Below, in pieces: positions 36,236 through 49,109 of a DNA stretch of 64,000 bases; position 1 is the first letter of the stretch, and the number at the start of each line of letters is the position of its first letter. The DNA lies in contig CM039505.1 of the NCBI GenBank assembly GCA_022432975.1, positions 52,799,749-52,863,748 on the forward strand. The letters are read 5' to 3'. The translations under genes and the position numbers were made by a program. The stretch is from Begonia masoniana (taxonomy: Eukaryota > Streptophyta > Magnoliopsida > Cucurbitales > Begoniaceae). The notes under the pieces are model-generated. The model saw only the letters and a program-made list of their open reading frames with translations, did not search any database and was not told the origin of the DNA.

Positions 36236-36548
36236 AGGTTTTAAGGTGTATGCATTGTGAAATATGCATAAGACACTAAAGGTAGAAACTTTTGGATTTG
36301 ATAGGGTAACTTTCCACATCAGAGGTTGTGTTTATCCCAAAACTAGTACACTTCCAAATCCACCACTTCCACCACTGGAGATGCTCATGCACTAAAACTA
36401 CTTTCAATTCTTCCCGAATCCATTGACTGTAAAGACATGAAACCTTCTTATCAATCTGCAAAATACATTGTAAAAATTTAACACATGTCATCTACACTAA
36501 ATATATCTAACAAAATATATGAGAAAAAAATGGCAGAGATGATAACAC
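36236..36548 (-). repeat. Array unit 3, only C2 kept
   Basis: C2 and part of the C1-C2 intron are present (36270-36548). The sequence then switches abruptly to the filament-like plant protein fragment within GAGATGATAACACA, about 20 bases before C1 would start. Confidence 0.8.
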
Positions 36549-36611
36549 ATTGTTTCTTGGCATTCAGTTAACTTCTATTTACTTAGAAGAAATATTGTTT
36601 CTTGGCATTCA
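36549..36611. repeat. 19-bp direct repeat at the FPP fragment edge
   Basis: ATTGTTTCTTGGCATTCAG occurs at 36549-36567 and again near 36593-36611. The second copy is inside the last FPP exon; the first forms the junction with array unit 3. This suggests a copying or repair event at the breakpoint. Confidence 0.8.
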
Positions 36612-39388
36612 GCAAACTTATCTACTGCAGCAACCAAGTCTTTCTCCTAAACCAAATGAAAAACTCACGTTAAGCTCTATAATGAACTACTGTATCAATA
36701 AAACTTGGATAGTGTGATTTACCTGGTTGTTCTTTAGATCACCGTCAACCGCTAAAGAGCTAAGTTCCTGCCTGAACATAAATAGATTTAAAATTCAGAG
36801 TGCTTCAAGAGTTCTGACAATATTGTAAAATAGGAGTAAGAAACAAATATCTTAGTTTGTTATGACGAGCTCAAGTGCTAACCTTTGTAGTTACATTTGA
36901 AGTTTCTTGTATTTAGCCAAAGCCTCTTGATTATTACTCTTTTCGTCTTGAAGTTCATTTTCCAGCGTCTCTGTTTTAGCACGCAACAGATTGACCTGAG
37001 TTTCCAACTCCTCTTTGCGTGCTTCAAGTGACCTATACGACTCTGCCATATATTTTAGTTGAGTTTCTGCCAAGTTATTCGACTTTTGAGCAGATGCTAA
37101 TTGTGATTTCACCTCCGCTAAAAGCTGTTCGGTTTCTTGTAATTTAATCTTTGTAACCTCAAGATTCTCACTGTCTCTCAAAATCCACTTTTAAATTGTC
37201 TCTCTAAGATTTCAACTCTTCAAACTCCTATGGTTAACTTTGCATACTCTGTGGTTTGATTCATAACCCAAGACTAGATTTCCATCATCAGGAACCTCAA
37301 GATTTGAAATGCGCAAAAACTCATATTGATACTTTTCATCGGACAACTCCTTTTGAACTATGTTGTTCTCCAGTAAAGCCACATTGTCTATGCAATCAGG
37401 GCTAATAGTCTCTCCATCATCCTTGCAACCCAATATACTGAACCTCAGTTTCTTGGCTTCAGATAAAACATGTGAAAGATCGAGAATAAAATCAGCTAAA
37501 CTTGTATTGGAGTGAAGAACTTTCTCATAGGTGGCAGAAAACTCCTCAATTTTTTTACTCAAGTCGTGATTTTCATCAGAGATGTCATGAATTCTAAAGG
37601 ACTCTTTTCCAACAAACAACACAAAATCGTGAAACTGAGATATTGCGTCTACCAAATCTTTTGCTATTTTATTATTGGCTGCAGTAATATGCAGGGACAA
37701 GGCAATTACCTTTTCTGCTGTCAGACCTGCATCATCAGGATTTGCCTCCCTATCGCAGGTTGCAATGGACTGCAAATCCTCAGAATCACAACTTAAACAA
37801 CCGATGGAGTGTTGATAAAGAGCATCATGTGCATCCTGCACAACATGCTTGATATCCTCCAAAACTTTCTTCTCGTCAGAATCTTTAGCAATAGACTCAA
37901 AAATCGTGCCAATTCTTGATTTTAGTTTCATCAATGGATGCTCCTCCGAATCAGCTGCAGATGACTCTACTTCAAAAGATGGCACATTCATTGGAGTTGA
38001 CTCACATTGCTGGTCAGATATGACAATTTTGCTAGTGGAGACTTTTTCTGAAGGCACAGTTTCTGAAACTTTATTACCTGGATTGTGAAGAATTGAAATG
38101 TCTTTATTGGAGTCGTTTGATAAGCAGGCCAACTTCTCCATTTCCAGAAAGTCACCCATGAGCTCCAAGTGATTTGTACTTTCAGTCTTGCTTGATCTCT
38201 CATTTTTCTCACCCTTGAACTGATCAGCTCCTCGTCGTTTTGATCTTCAGACATGGAGATCATGGAGATCATGCTCGGTTGATGACACTGGGTTGAAAAT
38301 CCTTCAGTTGAACAGATTTGGGAGAGCTTCTTTGAACACTACAATTCTGAAGTTGTGACTCAACAATTTGAAGCCGACTAGCCATTTTGGCACACAAGCT
38401 CCTGGAGGTTTGCAGTTCACTGTTATGCTTTGCCAGAGCTTCTTTAAGCATTTTTGTCTCCTCTTCCATGGCCATTAATCGTTCCGTAATAAATTCATTT
38501 TCCTTTTGAATATCTTGAAGGGTAAAATCAGAACTTGAAGATGTGTGGGACACAGTACTCCCAGCAGGTGGCCTCAGTCGAACATTTCCATAATCTCGGC
38601 CTAAGTTCTCAACCTCTAGCTTCATTTGAGCGAGAGCAGCAGGACCAGGCAGCTTCTTTCTCACAAGACCTCGTAATCTTTGACACTCTACTTCTAGCTT
38701 CGCTATTTTTTTAACACCCTCCATATGCTGCTTGTTGGCTACTTCAGCTGACCTCATACTCATGTTCTTCTCTTCTAGCTCCTTGGCAACTATATGGAGT
38801 TCGTATTTTTGTGAATTTATCTCCCTTTCACAAGACTCAGAGCTCAATTTCAGCTTCAGCTCACGAATTTTCTTCACTGATTTTAATTAGCATGTTAAAA
38901 CGATCTTGCAAAGATCTAGAGAGAGCAGCATTTTCGGCATCGGATCTCAAGAGTTCTTGCTCTAAGCTCGATATCTTTGCTTCAAACTCCAGTCTAATTT
39001 TGTCCCACTGCTTAGTTTTTGTAAATATAACATCTTGAAGTTTCTTTTCATGTTCTTCTTTTAGATTCCGTATCTGCCGCATGCATTCTTTGAGAGCATC
39101 ATCTAAATGAACTGCCCTATCTTCTGCCTTGAGCTTTGAAAGTGTCACTGTCTCCAAGCGGTTTGTCAGCGCCAAAGCTTCCGCCTCAGCTTTCTCCCAG
39201 CCTGTATCAAAAAGATGTCCACTTTTAAAAACAGAAGAAATACAGCCACGGGATCATAAAACAACATATAAATAGAAAGTTATTTTATAGATAAATATGA
39301 GAATAAACCACGCCTCAAACACCTTCTTCAGCAACTTTAGCATGCTGTTTCACCAAGTTGTCTCTGGTAGTCACTTCAGAATGCATAG
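36549..39388 (-). pseudogene. FPP: Filament-like plant protein (FPP) gene fragment
   Basis: FPPs are long coiled-coil proteins of plants, related in form to intermediate filaments. Exons read on the minus strand: 39388-39323 (TTRDNLVKQHAKVAEE); a long exon 39201 to 36883 with ALALTNRLETVTL, DDALKECMRQIRNLKEEHE, LPGPAALAQMKLEVENLGRD, ERLMAMEEETKMLKEALAKH, NHLELMGDFLEMEKLACLS, AISQFHDFVLFVGKE and QLLAEVKSQLASAQKSN; then short exons 36767-36723 and 36646-36577 (EKDLVAAVDKFAECQETIFLL). The order and content match the FPP4/5/6 group. Lesions: TGA plus a frameshift near 38.86 kb, a deletion with frame change near 38.23 kb, TAG and a frameshift near 37.2 kb, and stops near 36.89 and 36.58 kb. N-terminal exons are absent. 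Both edges abut coatomer-delta pieces of the array. Confidence 0.92.
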
Positions 39389-39395
39389 CTGAGAA

Positions 39396-41345
39396 ACAAA
39401 ACCAGTACACTTCCAAATCCACCACTGGAAATGCTCATATCACTAAAACTACTTTCAATTCTTACCGAGCCCATTGACTGTAAAGACATGAAACATTCTG
39501 TCATCCATACCAAATATATCTAACAAAAGATATAAGAAAAAAATGACAGAGATGAAAACACATACCTTGTTTTTTTCAATTTCACTTTACATTACAAGCT
39601 TATGCAACTTCTCTTTAAGACTCTCCATCTTGCAATACTGTTTTGCCCGAACAACAGTCACATTTTCTTTTAGCCAAGAGAAATGATTTCATCAAAAAAA
39701 AAAAAATCAGCTCAAAAGCTGTCTTCCAAATCCTCTCTTCATCTAGAGAAATGGAATGTTCTAGTACCTTGTGATACTTGACGAGATGATATTCGTCAAA
39801 AAGGTGGCGTGATTAAATGTCCATTTTGAAATTAATAAAATGCAACAAAATTCAATTCCATTATTCTAAGAGAGAACTATTTTGCCTCCTAAAACTGTAA
39901 ATATTAATTAAATAAGTATTGTACCTAGATACTTTATTTATTATACTAATAGCATAACATATAAAAGAAAAAAATGAAAAATGAGAATGACATTAATAAG
40001 ACAATTTAGAGTGTACATAAAAAATCATAAGAAACAAACTCATTAATTAATTAAAACAAAATTAGAAAACCAAAAGAAGGCCACAGAAAAAATAAAAAAT
40101 GAGAATGACATTGATAAGACAATAAATAATAAGAAAAATAAAAATTGTTAAACAGCTCACCTGCCTTGCACCAACTTGTTCACCAAACATAAAAAGAATT
40201 CTTGTGCCACAACCAATATCCACTGCAACTTGTTTCAATCTTAGAAAAATAAAACGAAGATAATAGTTGTTCAAATTGAATCTTTTTTAAATTGAACAAA
40301 GTATTTTTTTTCCTATAATGTAAATTTTAATTTCCATGTGTCCTACAAATACGATGATTTCACATACTTAAGAATAATATTTGAGAATAAAAGAGTGCGA
40401 CACACGTGATAATGTGTTCAAAATAAGTAAGGAGAAAAAAAAGAGAGATGAAATTGAATGATATAGTCTAGTTTTTACTACACTCATTAATGGAATATTT
40501 AGAGCAAAAAATATTATTAACTAAAACCAAATGAATAATTTCAATAAAAAATAAATGCAGACTACTTAACAACCGAAAAATAAAAAATAAAAGTACCTTC
40601 CCATAAATATAACTTTGGTGCTCCATAATTGATGCAAGTTTCAACTAGCATAAGATCCTGCATTGCTCACAGAAAAACTCAAATCCTAATTTTCTCCATC
40701 GCTCAAAAGGAGGGAGCGACTGTCTTGTCTTCCCCTGTAAGAGCAAACTTTTGTGATTAATTACGATTAAAGTTCTCTGATGAGTCGCCGATGTTGGAAA
40801 TTGCCACTAGAATTACAAATATTGCATAATGGCTTTCTTGGTTGATGTAAATTGTTCTCAATCTCATAGTGAGTGAGTAGGTCTAGCACCAGTTAATAGA
40901 CAACGATTTTGCAACATTTGGGATTAGAGTTTGAGATTTCAAAATACCAGGGTATAAAAATTTGGGATTTAGATTTTCTCTTGAACCCTCAAAAAAGACA
41001 ATTGATTTTCACCTGAACCCTAAAGAAAATTAGGGTTTAGGGTTTTGTGTTTTTTTTACGACTTTGGATTTCTCGTTTTTTTTTTTAGTTTTTCGGTATG
41101 TCTTTTTTTTTTTAGTTTTTCGATTTTTGTGTTTTTTTTAAGGTTCAATTTTTTGTGTTTTTTTAAGGGATTCAGTTTGCATGTCTTTTTTTAAGATTTA
41201 TGAGTGTTTGGGGTGTATAGTTTTTGGGTATTTGTCTTTTTTTTTTTTTTTTTTTGATTTTTTAGTTTTTTTTAAGGATTTTTTGTGTTTTTTAAGGGAT
41301 TTGGTTTGCATGTCTTTTTTTTAACGTTTATGAGGGTTTATGGTG
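39396..41345 (-). repeat. Array unit 4
   Basis: C2 is partial (39408-39490), C1 39567-39790, P2 40161-40231, P1 about 40598-40662, leader 40670-41045. A long T-rich minisatellite follows (41045-41335) and contains an abortive second copy of the unit end near 41200. Confidence 0.8.
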
Positions 41346-43325
41346 TATGCATCGTGGAATATGCATACGACACTAAAGGTAGAAACTTGATATGATAAGT
41401 TTCCACGTCAAAGGTTAAGCTCATCCCAAAACCAGTACACTTCCAAATCCAAGACTGAAAATGTTCATGTCACTGAAACTACTTTCAATTCTTCCTGAGC
41501 CCATTGATTGTAAATACATGAAACCTCCTTATTAATCTGCAAAATACATTATAAAATTTTAACACATGTCATCCATACCAGATATATCTCACATAAGATA
41601 TGAAAAAAAAAAAATGACAGAGATGAGAACACATATCTTGCTTTTATCAATTTAACTCTGCATTACAAGTTTGTGCAACTTCTCTTTGTGACTCTCCATC
41701 TCGCAATACTAATTTGCCCGAGCAACAGTCACATTTTCTTTTTTGTCAAGAGAAATGACTTCATCAAAAGCAAAAAAAAGCTCAAAAGTTGTCTTGCAAA
41801 TCCCCTCTTCATCTAGAGAAAAGGAATTTTCTAGTACCTTGTGATACTTGACGAGATAAGCATTGGAAAAGTATTCTCTAAAAAGGTGGCATGATTAAAT
41901 GTCCATTTTGAAATTAATATAATGCAACAAAATTCAATTCTATTCTTCCAAGAGAGAACTATTATGCCTCCTAAAGTCGTAAATATCAATTAAATAAGTA
42001 TTGTATCTATACAGTTTATTTATGATACTAATAACATAACATATCAAAGAAAAAAAATGAAAAATAAGAATGACATTGATAAAAAATTTTAGAGGGTACA
42101 TAGGAAATCAGAAGAAACAAACCGATTAATTATTTAAAACGAAACTAGAAAACCAAAAGAAGGCCACAGAAAAAATAAAAAATGAGAATGACATTAATAA
42201 GACAATAAATAATAAGAAGAATAATAATTGTTAAACAGCTCACCCGCCTTGCACCAACTTGTTCACCAAATATAGAAAGAATTCTTGTGCCACAACCAAC
42301 ATCCACTACAACTTATTCCCATCTTAGAAAAATAAAATGGAGCTAATAGTTGTTAAAATTGAATCTTTTTTAAGTTGAACAAAATATTTTTTTCCTATAA
42401 TGTAAATCTTAATTTTCATGTCTCCTACAAATATGATACTTCCACATAATTAAGAATAATATTTGAGGATAAAAGAGTGCCACACATGTGATAATGTGTT
42501 CAAAATAAGTAGGGAGAAATAAAAAGAAAGATAAAATTGAATGATATAGTCTAGTTTTTACTACACTCATGAATGTAATATGTTGAGCAACAAATATAAT
42601 TAACTAAAACCAAATGAATAATTTCAATAAAAAATTAAAGCAGACTACTTAACAACTGAAACTAAAGTTAAAAACAAAAGTACCTTGCCATAAATATAAC
42701 TTTGGTGCTCCATAATTGATGCCTTATAAATTTTAATTCACACAAGATCCTTCATTGTTAACGAAAAAATCCAAAGTCAAATTTTCTACATTACTCAAAA
42801 GGAAGGAGCAACTGTCTTGCCTTCCGCTATAAGAGCAAGCTTTTGTGACCAATTACGATTATAGTTCTCTAGTGACTCGACGATGTTGGAAATTGCTACT
42901 AGAATTACAAGTTTTACAGTTGGAGAACATAATGACTTTCTTGGTTGATGTAAATTGTTCTCAATCTCAGAGTGAATGAGTAGGGTTAGCACCAATTGAT
43001 AGACAACGATTTTAGAAAATCGGAGATTAGGGTTTGAGATTTCAGAATACCACGGAATAAGGATTTAAGATTTTGATTATCTCCTGAAACCTAGAGAAAG
43101 ATAATTGATTTTCTCCTTCACCTTGAAGAAAATTAGGGTCTTGGGGGTTTTTTTTTTCGCCTTTAAATTTCATGTTTTTTTTTCTTTAGGGTTTAAGGTT
43201 TTGTGTGTTTAGTTTTTTGGCTTTTGTGTTTTTTTTAGTTTTTTCAGTTTCTGTCTTTTTTTTTTTAGTTTTTCGATTTTTGTGTTTTTTTTAGGGTTTC
43301 GGTTTGCATATTTTTTTTTTCAGGT
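41346..43325 (-). repeat. Array unit 5
   Basis: C2 is 41375-41530, C1 41640-41850, P2 42244-42312, P1 42684-42750, leader 42760-43140, then the T-rich tract. It is one of the two longest undisturbed units, about 2.0 kb. Confidence 0.8.
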
Positions 43326-44044
43326 TTACAAGGGTTTAAGGTGTATGCATTGTGGAATATGCACAAGACACTAAAGGCAGAAACCTTTAGATTTGATGGG
43401 GTATGTTTCCACATTAGAGGTTGTGCTCATCCCAAGACAAGTACACTTCCAAATCCACTACCTTCACCACTGGAAATGTTCATGTCACTAAAACTACTTT
43501 CAATTTTTCCTGAGCTCATTGACTGTAAATACATGAAACCTTCTTATCAATATGCAAAATACATTCTAAAATTTTAACACATGTCATCTACAACAAATAT
43601 ATCTCACAAAAAATATGAAAAAAATGACAGAGATGAGAACACATATCTTGCTTTTGTCAATTTCACTCTGCATTACAAGCTTGTACAACTTCTCTTTGTA
43701 ACTCTCCATTTCGCAATACTACTTTGCCCGAGCAACAATCATATTTTGCCAAGAGAAATTGACTTCATCATAAGCAAAAATCAGCACAAAAACTGTCTTA
43801 CAAATCCCCTCTTCATCTAGAGAGATGGAATGTTCTAGTTGTTGACTTATAGAGTGTTTAAGTCATAATTTGTTTTTGATTATGTATTTGTGTATTAAGT
43901 ATACAATTTGATTATGTGTATTTAAATAAGAATTATCAATACAAGTTTGGTTGACAATACCCTGAACAAGGGTATTTTAGTTGTCTAATAAAATCGGTTT
44001 GAGTATACAGAGCAGAACAGAAAAACAGGGCTGTAAAACGCGTG

Positions 44045-44735
44045 CGTCTACCGATGACTATACATCAAAAAAATGGAAGCCTCTGCCGATTGCTAAGCAG
44101 AAGAAGACGCCGTTTAGTAGTTATCATCTGCCGATAGCGTCTTTGATGACATATGCCGATGACGTGTCAAGTCAGTACATGCTTTCTCTGCCGATAGCTG
44201 TTTCTGATGACAGATGCCGATGATGTGTCAAAGTACTTACTTGTTTCATCTGCCGATGATATGTGAACACGTATGCCGATGATGTTTGAAGCTACTCCTG
44301 CCGATTGACTAAACGACAAAAGGAGATAATAACCAACGCATGCACATGCCGGTGAAATTTAAGGATGCGTCTGCCGATGGAATTCAACGCCTACACCTGC
44401 CGATAGCTTTTAAGCTTGCTCATGCCGATCACTAGACGACAAGTTTCATGAGTTCATCTGCCGATGGTTTTTAAAGAGACTTCTGCCGATGGCGCTTTTA
44501 AAGAAACATCTGCCGATGGCTTTGAAGATAGAATGTGCCGATGAAGTTTTACGAATTGCTTCTGCCGATAGAAGTTGAAGTTGCTTCTGCCGATAGAAGT
44601 TGAAGTTGCTTCTGCCGATAGAAGTTGAAGATGCTTCTGCCGATGGAATTCAAGGATATATCTGCCGATGGCATTTCAAGCAGCATTCACCGATGACGTG
44701 TCTCCGCTCATTAGTTGCATCTGCCGGTGAACTTC
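44045..44735 (+). repeat. TGCCGATG motif array in copia U3
   Basis: About 24 copies of (T/A)(C/T)TGCCGAT(G/A) or one-base variants occur in 690 bp, typically 24-30 bases apart. Three adjacent copies (about 44560-44635) are exact 24-bp tandem repeats with AAGTTGAAG between cores; elsewhere the spacers are unrelated. The array ends about 200 bp upstream of the TATA box, the position of an LTR enhancer. Enhancer function is an inference. Confidence 0.92.
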
Positions 44736-44929
44736 CGCCAGAATTCAAAGTTAGCCGCGAAGCTACAGTGACGTCGTTTTCAGCATTAACTCCAGATCTT
44801 TAATGGCGACGACGAACAACATTTTTAGAAGCAACGGATATATGCTTCAGTACGGATGCTTCCCAACGGTAACATTTCTCCATTTTGAAGAAAGAAGCAT
44901 TCAATTTTGTGAAGTAATTTTATACAGAG

Positions 44930-44936
44930 TATATAA
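44930..44936 (+). promoter_or_regulatory. TATA box of the copia LTR
   Basis: TATATAA in the context GAGTATATAAGCAG is the best core-promoter match in the LTR. Transcription would be expected to start around 25-35 bases downstream. Confidence 0.65.
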
Positions 44937-46805
44937 GCAGAAGAAAAGGCTCGAAGATTAACTTTTGCCAAATTTGAATTCTGAGCCCTAGCTGCGAAAG
45001 TTATTGCACACTCTGTATTCCTCTCTACATCTCTCAATCCTAACTTGAGATTCACTTTTGTGAGATTGTAGTCTGAGCTTTATATTTTACAAACTCAAAT
45101 CTGTATAAGGCAGTGGATTGACGCCCGTGAAGTTCAATCCAGAATTGTAAAGGCAGTTGATCGGAGCCCGAAATCCCGATCTGTTATTTCTCGTGAGGAG
45201 AAGGGTAAGGATCTTCAAGGGGTGAGCCTTGGAGCGTGGACGTAGGCAGTTTGGCCGAACCACGTAAAAAATATTGGTGTTGAATCTCTCTTACTCTCTC
45301 TTTAATTTTGATTTTACCTTATTTGCAACTAAATTAATTAAGAGAGTAACACTAATTGATTATTAGATTAATTTTTAAAAGTCTAATTCACCCCCCTCTT
45401 AGACAATTTCGGTCCTTCACTAGTACCTTGTGATACTGACGAGATGATATTCGTCAAAAAGGTGGCGTGATTAAATGTCCATTTTGATCCATTCTTCCAA
45501 GAAAGAACTATTCTGCCTCCTAAAACCGTAAATAACAATTAAATAAGTATTGTACCTAGACACTTTATTTATGATAATAATAGCATAACATATCAAATAA
45601 AAAAATGAAAAATGAGAATGACATTGATAAGACAATTTAGAGGGTACATAGAAAATCATTAGAAATAAACCCATTAATTATTTAAAACGAAACTAGAAAA
45701 CAAAAAGAGAGCCACAAAAAAAATGAAAAATGAGAATGACATTGATAATACAAAAATAATAAGAAGAACAATAATTGTTAAATAGCTCACCCGTCTTGCA
45801 CAAACTTGTTCACCAAATATAAAAAGAATTCTTGTGTCACAACCAAAATCCAGTGCAACTTGTTTCCATCTTAAGAAAATAAAATGGACATACTAGTTAT
45901 TCAAATTGATTCTTTTTAAAATTGAACAAAGTATTTTTTTTCCTATGATGTAAATCTTAATTTCCATGTGTCCTCCAAATACAATGCTTCGACATAATTA
46001 AGAATAATATTTGAGGATAAAAGAGTAGAACACATGTGATAATGTGTTCAAAATAAGTAGGGAGAAAAAAAAGGAGATGAAATGGAATGATATAGTCTAG
46101 TTTTTACTACACTCATTAATGTAATATGTTGAGTAGGAAATATAATTAACTAAAACCAAATGAATAATTTCAATAAAAAATAAATGCAGACTACTTAACA
46201 ACTAAAACTAAAGTTAAAAATAAAAGTACCTTCCCATATATATAACTTTAGTGCTCCATAATTGATGCCATATAAGTTTCAATTCACACAAGATCCTGCA
46301 TTGTTCACAAAAAAACTCAAAGTTAAATTTTCTTCATCGCTCAAAAGGAGGGAGCGACTGTCTTGTCTTCCCCTGTAAGAACAAGCTTTTGTGACCAATT
46401 ACGATTAAGGTTCTCTGACTAGTCGCCGATGTTGGAAATTGCCACTAGAAGTACAAATATTGCATTTGGAGAACATAATAACTTTCTTAATTGATGTAAA
46501 TTGTTTGAGTAGAGTTAACACCAGCAAGGTTAGACAACGATTTCGGAACATCGGAGATTAGGGTTTGAGATTTCAGAATACCAAGGAATAAGGATTAGGG
46601 TTTGAGATTTCAGATTAGAGTTCGAGAAAGATAATTCATTTTCTCCTCAACCCTAAAGAAAATTAGGGTTTAAGGTTTTGTGTTTTTTTTATAGCTTTGG
46701 ATTTCGTGTTTTGTTTTTATTTTAGGGTTTTCCTTTTTTCGTGTTTTTTTTAGTTTTTCAAATTTTGTGTTTTTTTAAAGGTTTTGGTTTGCATGTTTTT
46801 TTTAA

Positions 46806-48235
46806 GGTTTATGAGGGTTTAGAGCGTATGCTTCTAAAATATGCATAAGACACTAAAGGTAGAAACATTTAGATTTGATAAGGTATGTTTCCACATCAGA
46901 AGTTGTGTTCATCCCAAAACCAGTACACTTCCAAATCAACCACTAGAAATGCTCATGTCATTAAAACTACTTTCAATTCTTCTCGAGCCCATTGACTGTA
47001 AAGACATGAAATCTTCTTATCAATCTACAAAATACTTTGCAAAAATTTAACACATGTCATCCACATCAAATATATCTCACAAAAGATATGACAAAAAAAT
47101 GACAGAGATGAGAACACATACCTTGCTTTTATCAATTTCACTATGCATTACAAACTTGTGCAACTTCTCTTTGTGACGTTCCATCTCGCAATACTGTTTT
47201 GCCCGAGCAACAGTAACATTTTCCTTTTAGCCAAGAGAAATGACTTCATCAAAAGCAAAAATCAGCTCAAAAGCTGTCTTGCAAATCCTCTCTTTTTCTA
47301 GAGAGATGATATTCATCAAAAAGAGGGCGTGATTAAATGTCCATTTTGAAATTAATAAATTGTAACAAAAGCAAATTCCATTCGTCCAAGGGAGAACTAT
47401 TCTTGCCTCATAAAATTGTAAATATCAATTAAATAAGTATTGTTGAGAAATGAAATTGAATGAGACAGTCAAATTTTGACTACGCTCATGATTGTAATCT
47501 GTTGAGCGGGAAATATAATTAACTAAAAAAAATGAACAATTTCAATAAAAAATGAATGCATACTACTTAACAACTGAAATTAAAGTAAAAAATAAATGTA
47601 CCTTCTCATAAATATAACTTTGGTACACCATAATTGATACCTTATAAGTTTCAATTTCCATAAAAGATCCTGCATTGTTCACAGAAAAACCCAAAGCCAA
47701 ATTTTCTCCATCGCTCAAATGAAAGGAGCGAATGTTTTGTCTTCTCCTGTAAGAGAAAGCTTTTGTGACCAATTACGAATAAAGTTCTTTGATGAATCGC
47801 CGATGTTGGAAATTGTCACTATAATTACAAATATTGCAATTGGAGAACATAATAACTTTCTTGGTTGATGTAAATTGTTCTCAACCTCATAATGAGTGAG
47901 TGGGGTTAGCACCCGTTAATAGACAACGATTTCGGAAAATCGGGGATTAGGTTATGACATTTCAGAATACCAGATGATAAGAATTTGAGATTTTGATTTT
48001 CTCCTAAAACTTAAAGAAAATTAGTGTTTAGGGTTTTGTGTTTTTTTTTACGGCTTTGGATTTCATGTTTTTTTACTTTAGGGTTTTGGATTTTGTGTTT
48101 TTTTTTAGTTTTTTTGTTTTATTGTTTTTTTTTTTTAGTTTTTTGGTTTTTGTCTTTTTTTTTTAGTTTTTCGATTTTTGTGTTTTTTTTGTTTTTTAAG
48201 GGTTTCGGTTTGCATATTTTGTTTTAAGGTTTATG
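46806..48235 (-). repeat. Array unit 7, internally deleted
   Basis: C2 is 46870-47040, C1 47125-47320 and P1 47602-47680. P2 and its surroundings are deleted at about 47441, which explains the short 1437-bp spacing. The leader is 47690-48030, then a long T-rich tract with Phe-rich spurious frames. Confidence 0.8.
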
Positions 48236-49109
48236 AGGGTTAAGAGTGTATGCATTTTGGAATATGCATAAGACAATAAAAGTATAAACTTATAGATTTG
48301 ATAAGGTATGTTTCCACATTAGAGGTTGTACTCGTCTCAAAACCAGTACATTTCCAAATACAGCACATCCACCACTGGAAATGATCATGTCACTAAAACT
48401 ACTTTTAATTCTTTCCGAGCCCATTGACTGTGTAGCACCCGGTTTCTTTATAAATCAAAATAAGTTATCAAACGGTGGTATATAATTTTATGATTTAAAA
48501 ATTGAGTGGAATGTTGACTAGGTTATTTAATGACTAGGCAGGGGCAAGATGGTAATTTCGAATTTATATTGTAGATAACGTATTTAAGGAAAGGTGTAGT
48601 GAGGTTTAGCCGCCACTGTTTTATTACTCTTACCTCTCAGCTCTGCAGACTACCTCTAGGCGATTCCCCTCCGTTTTTCCCCAACCAAGGTGAGTTTCGA
48701 TTTAACTACTTGCTGTTCTAGTACTTAGGTAGCTGAAGGATTGCAATGTATGGGTTTTCGGAAGGCTGCGAGTGAGAGATTTGGGTTTGGGGTTTAGTGA
48801 TGTATCGGAAATGTTTAATCAGTAGAGCCCCAAACCGGCTTCATTAGACTTCAGGGTAGTTAGATAAAGTCTAGTGGGGATCTAATCTATAATCTGTCAA
48901 TGGTTTTAGGTGAGCAGATTTCTGGAGTAGCATATAGCCGAGCGATTTCCAGGAGACCAGGTAAGTAAAGTATTGTGTGTGCCCTCGGGCCTACATCACA
49001 AAACAGTAGGTTTTTGCATGTTTGAGTATTTTCTGTATGTCATGCATCATGAATTTGAAAGAAAACGAAAATGAATTTTCATGTATCATATGGAAAGGCA
49101 AGTTCAGAT

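Larger units (their letters stand above)
43840..45419 (+). mobile_element. Ty1/copia solo LTR, 1.58 kb
   Basis: TG...CA ends (TGTTGACTTA, TCGGTCCTTCA) and a perfect 5-bp target duplication CTAGT (43835-43839 and 45420-45424). Array sequence is continuous across the insertion. The 3' end has the AATTCACCCCCCTCTTAGAC phrase typical of SIRE/Maximus-type copia LTRs. There is no internal region, so this is a solo LTR left by recombination. A TATA box is at 44930-44936, with the TGCCGATG array upstream in U3. Confidence 0.92.
43326..46805 (-). repeat. Array unit 6, split by a copia solo LTR
   Basis: C2 is 43370-43570 and C1 starts at 43653. The solo LTR (43840-45419) cuts the unit just after GGAATGTTCTAGT in C1. 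The unit resumes at 45425 with P2 at 45791-45857, P1 about 46229-46295 and leader 46300-46640. Confidence 0.85.

Noticed and set aside
42795..42995. Open frame in the array leader (…NWSQKLAL…VAPSF)
   Set aside because: It recurs in several units with frame damage and resembles no known protein; it may be gene leader DNA, so it is described as part of the repeat only.
44045..44735. Regularly spaced short repeats that superficially resemble a CRISPR array
   Set aside because: The repeat is only 8-10 bases, spacing is irregular, spacers are partly repeated, there are no cas genes, and the DNA is plant with a complete LTR around it.
48024..48227. 67-codon Phe-rich open frame
   Set aside because: It is a translation of the T-rich minisatellite at the end of array unit 7.
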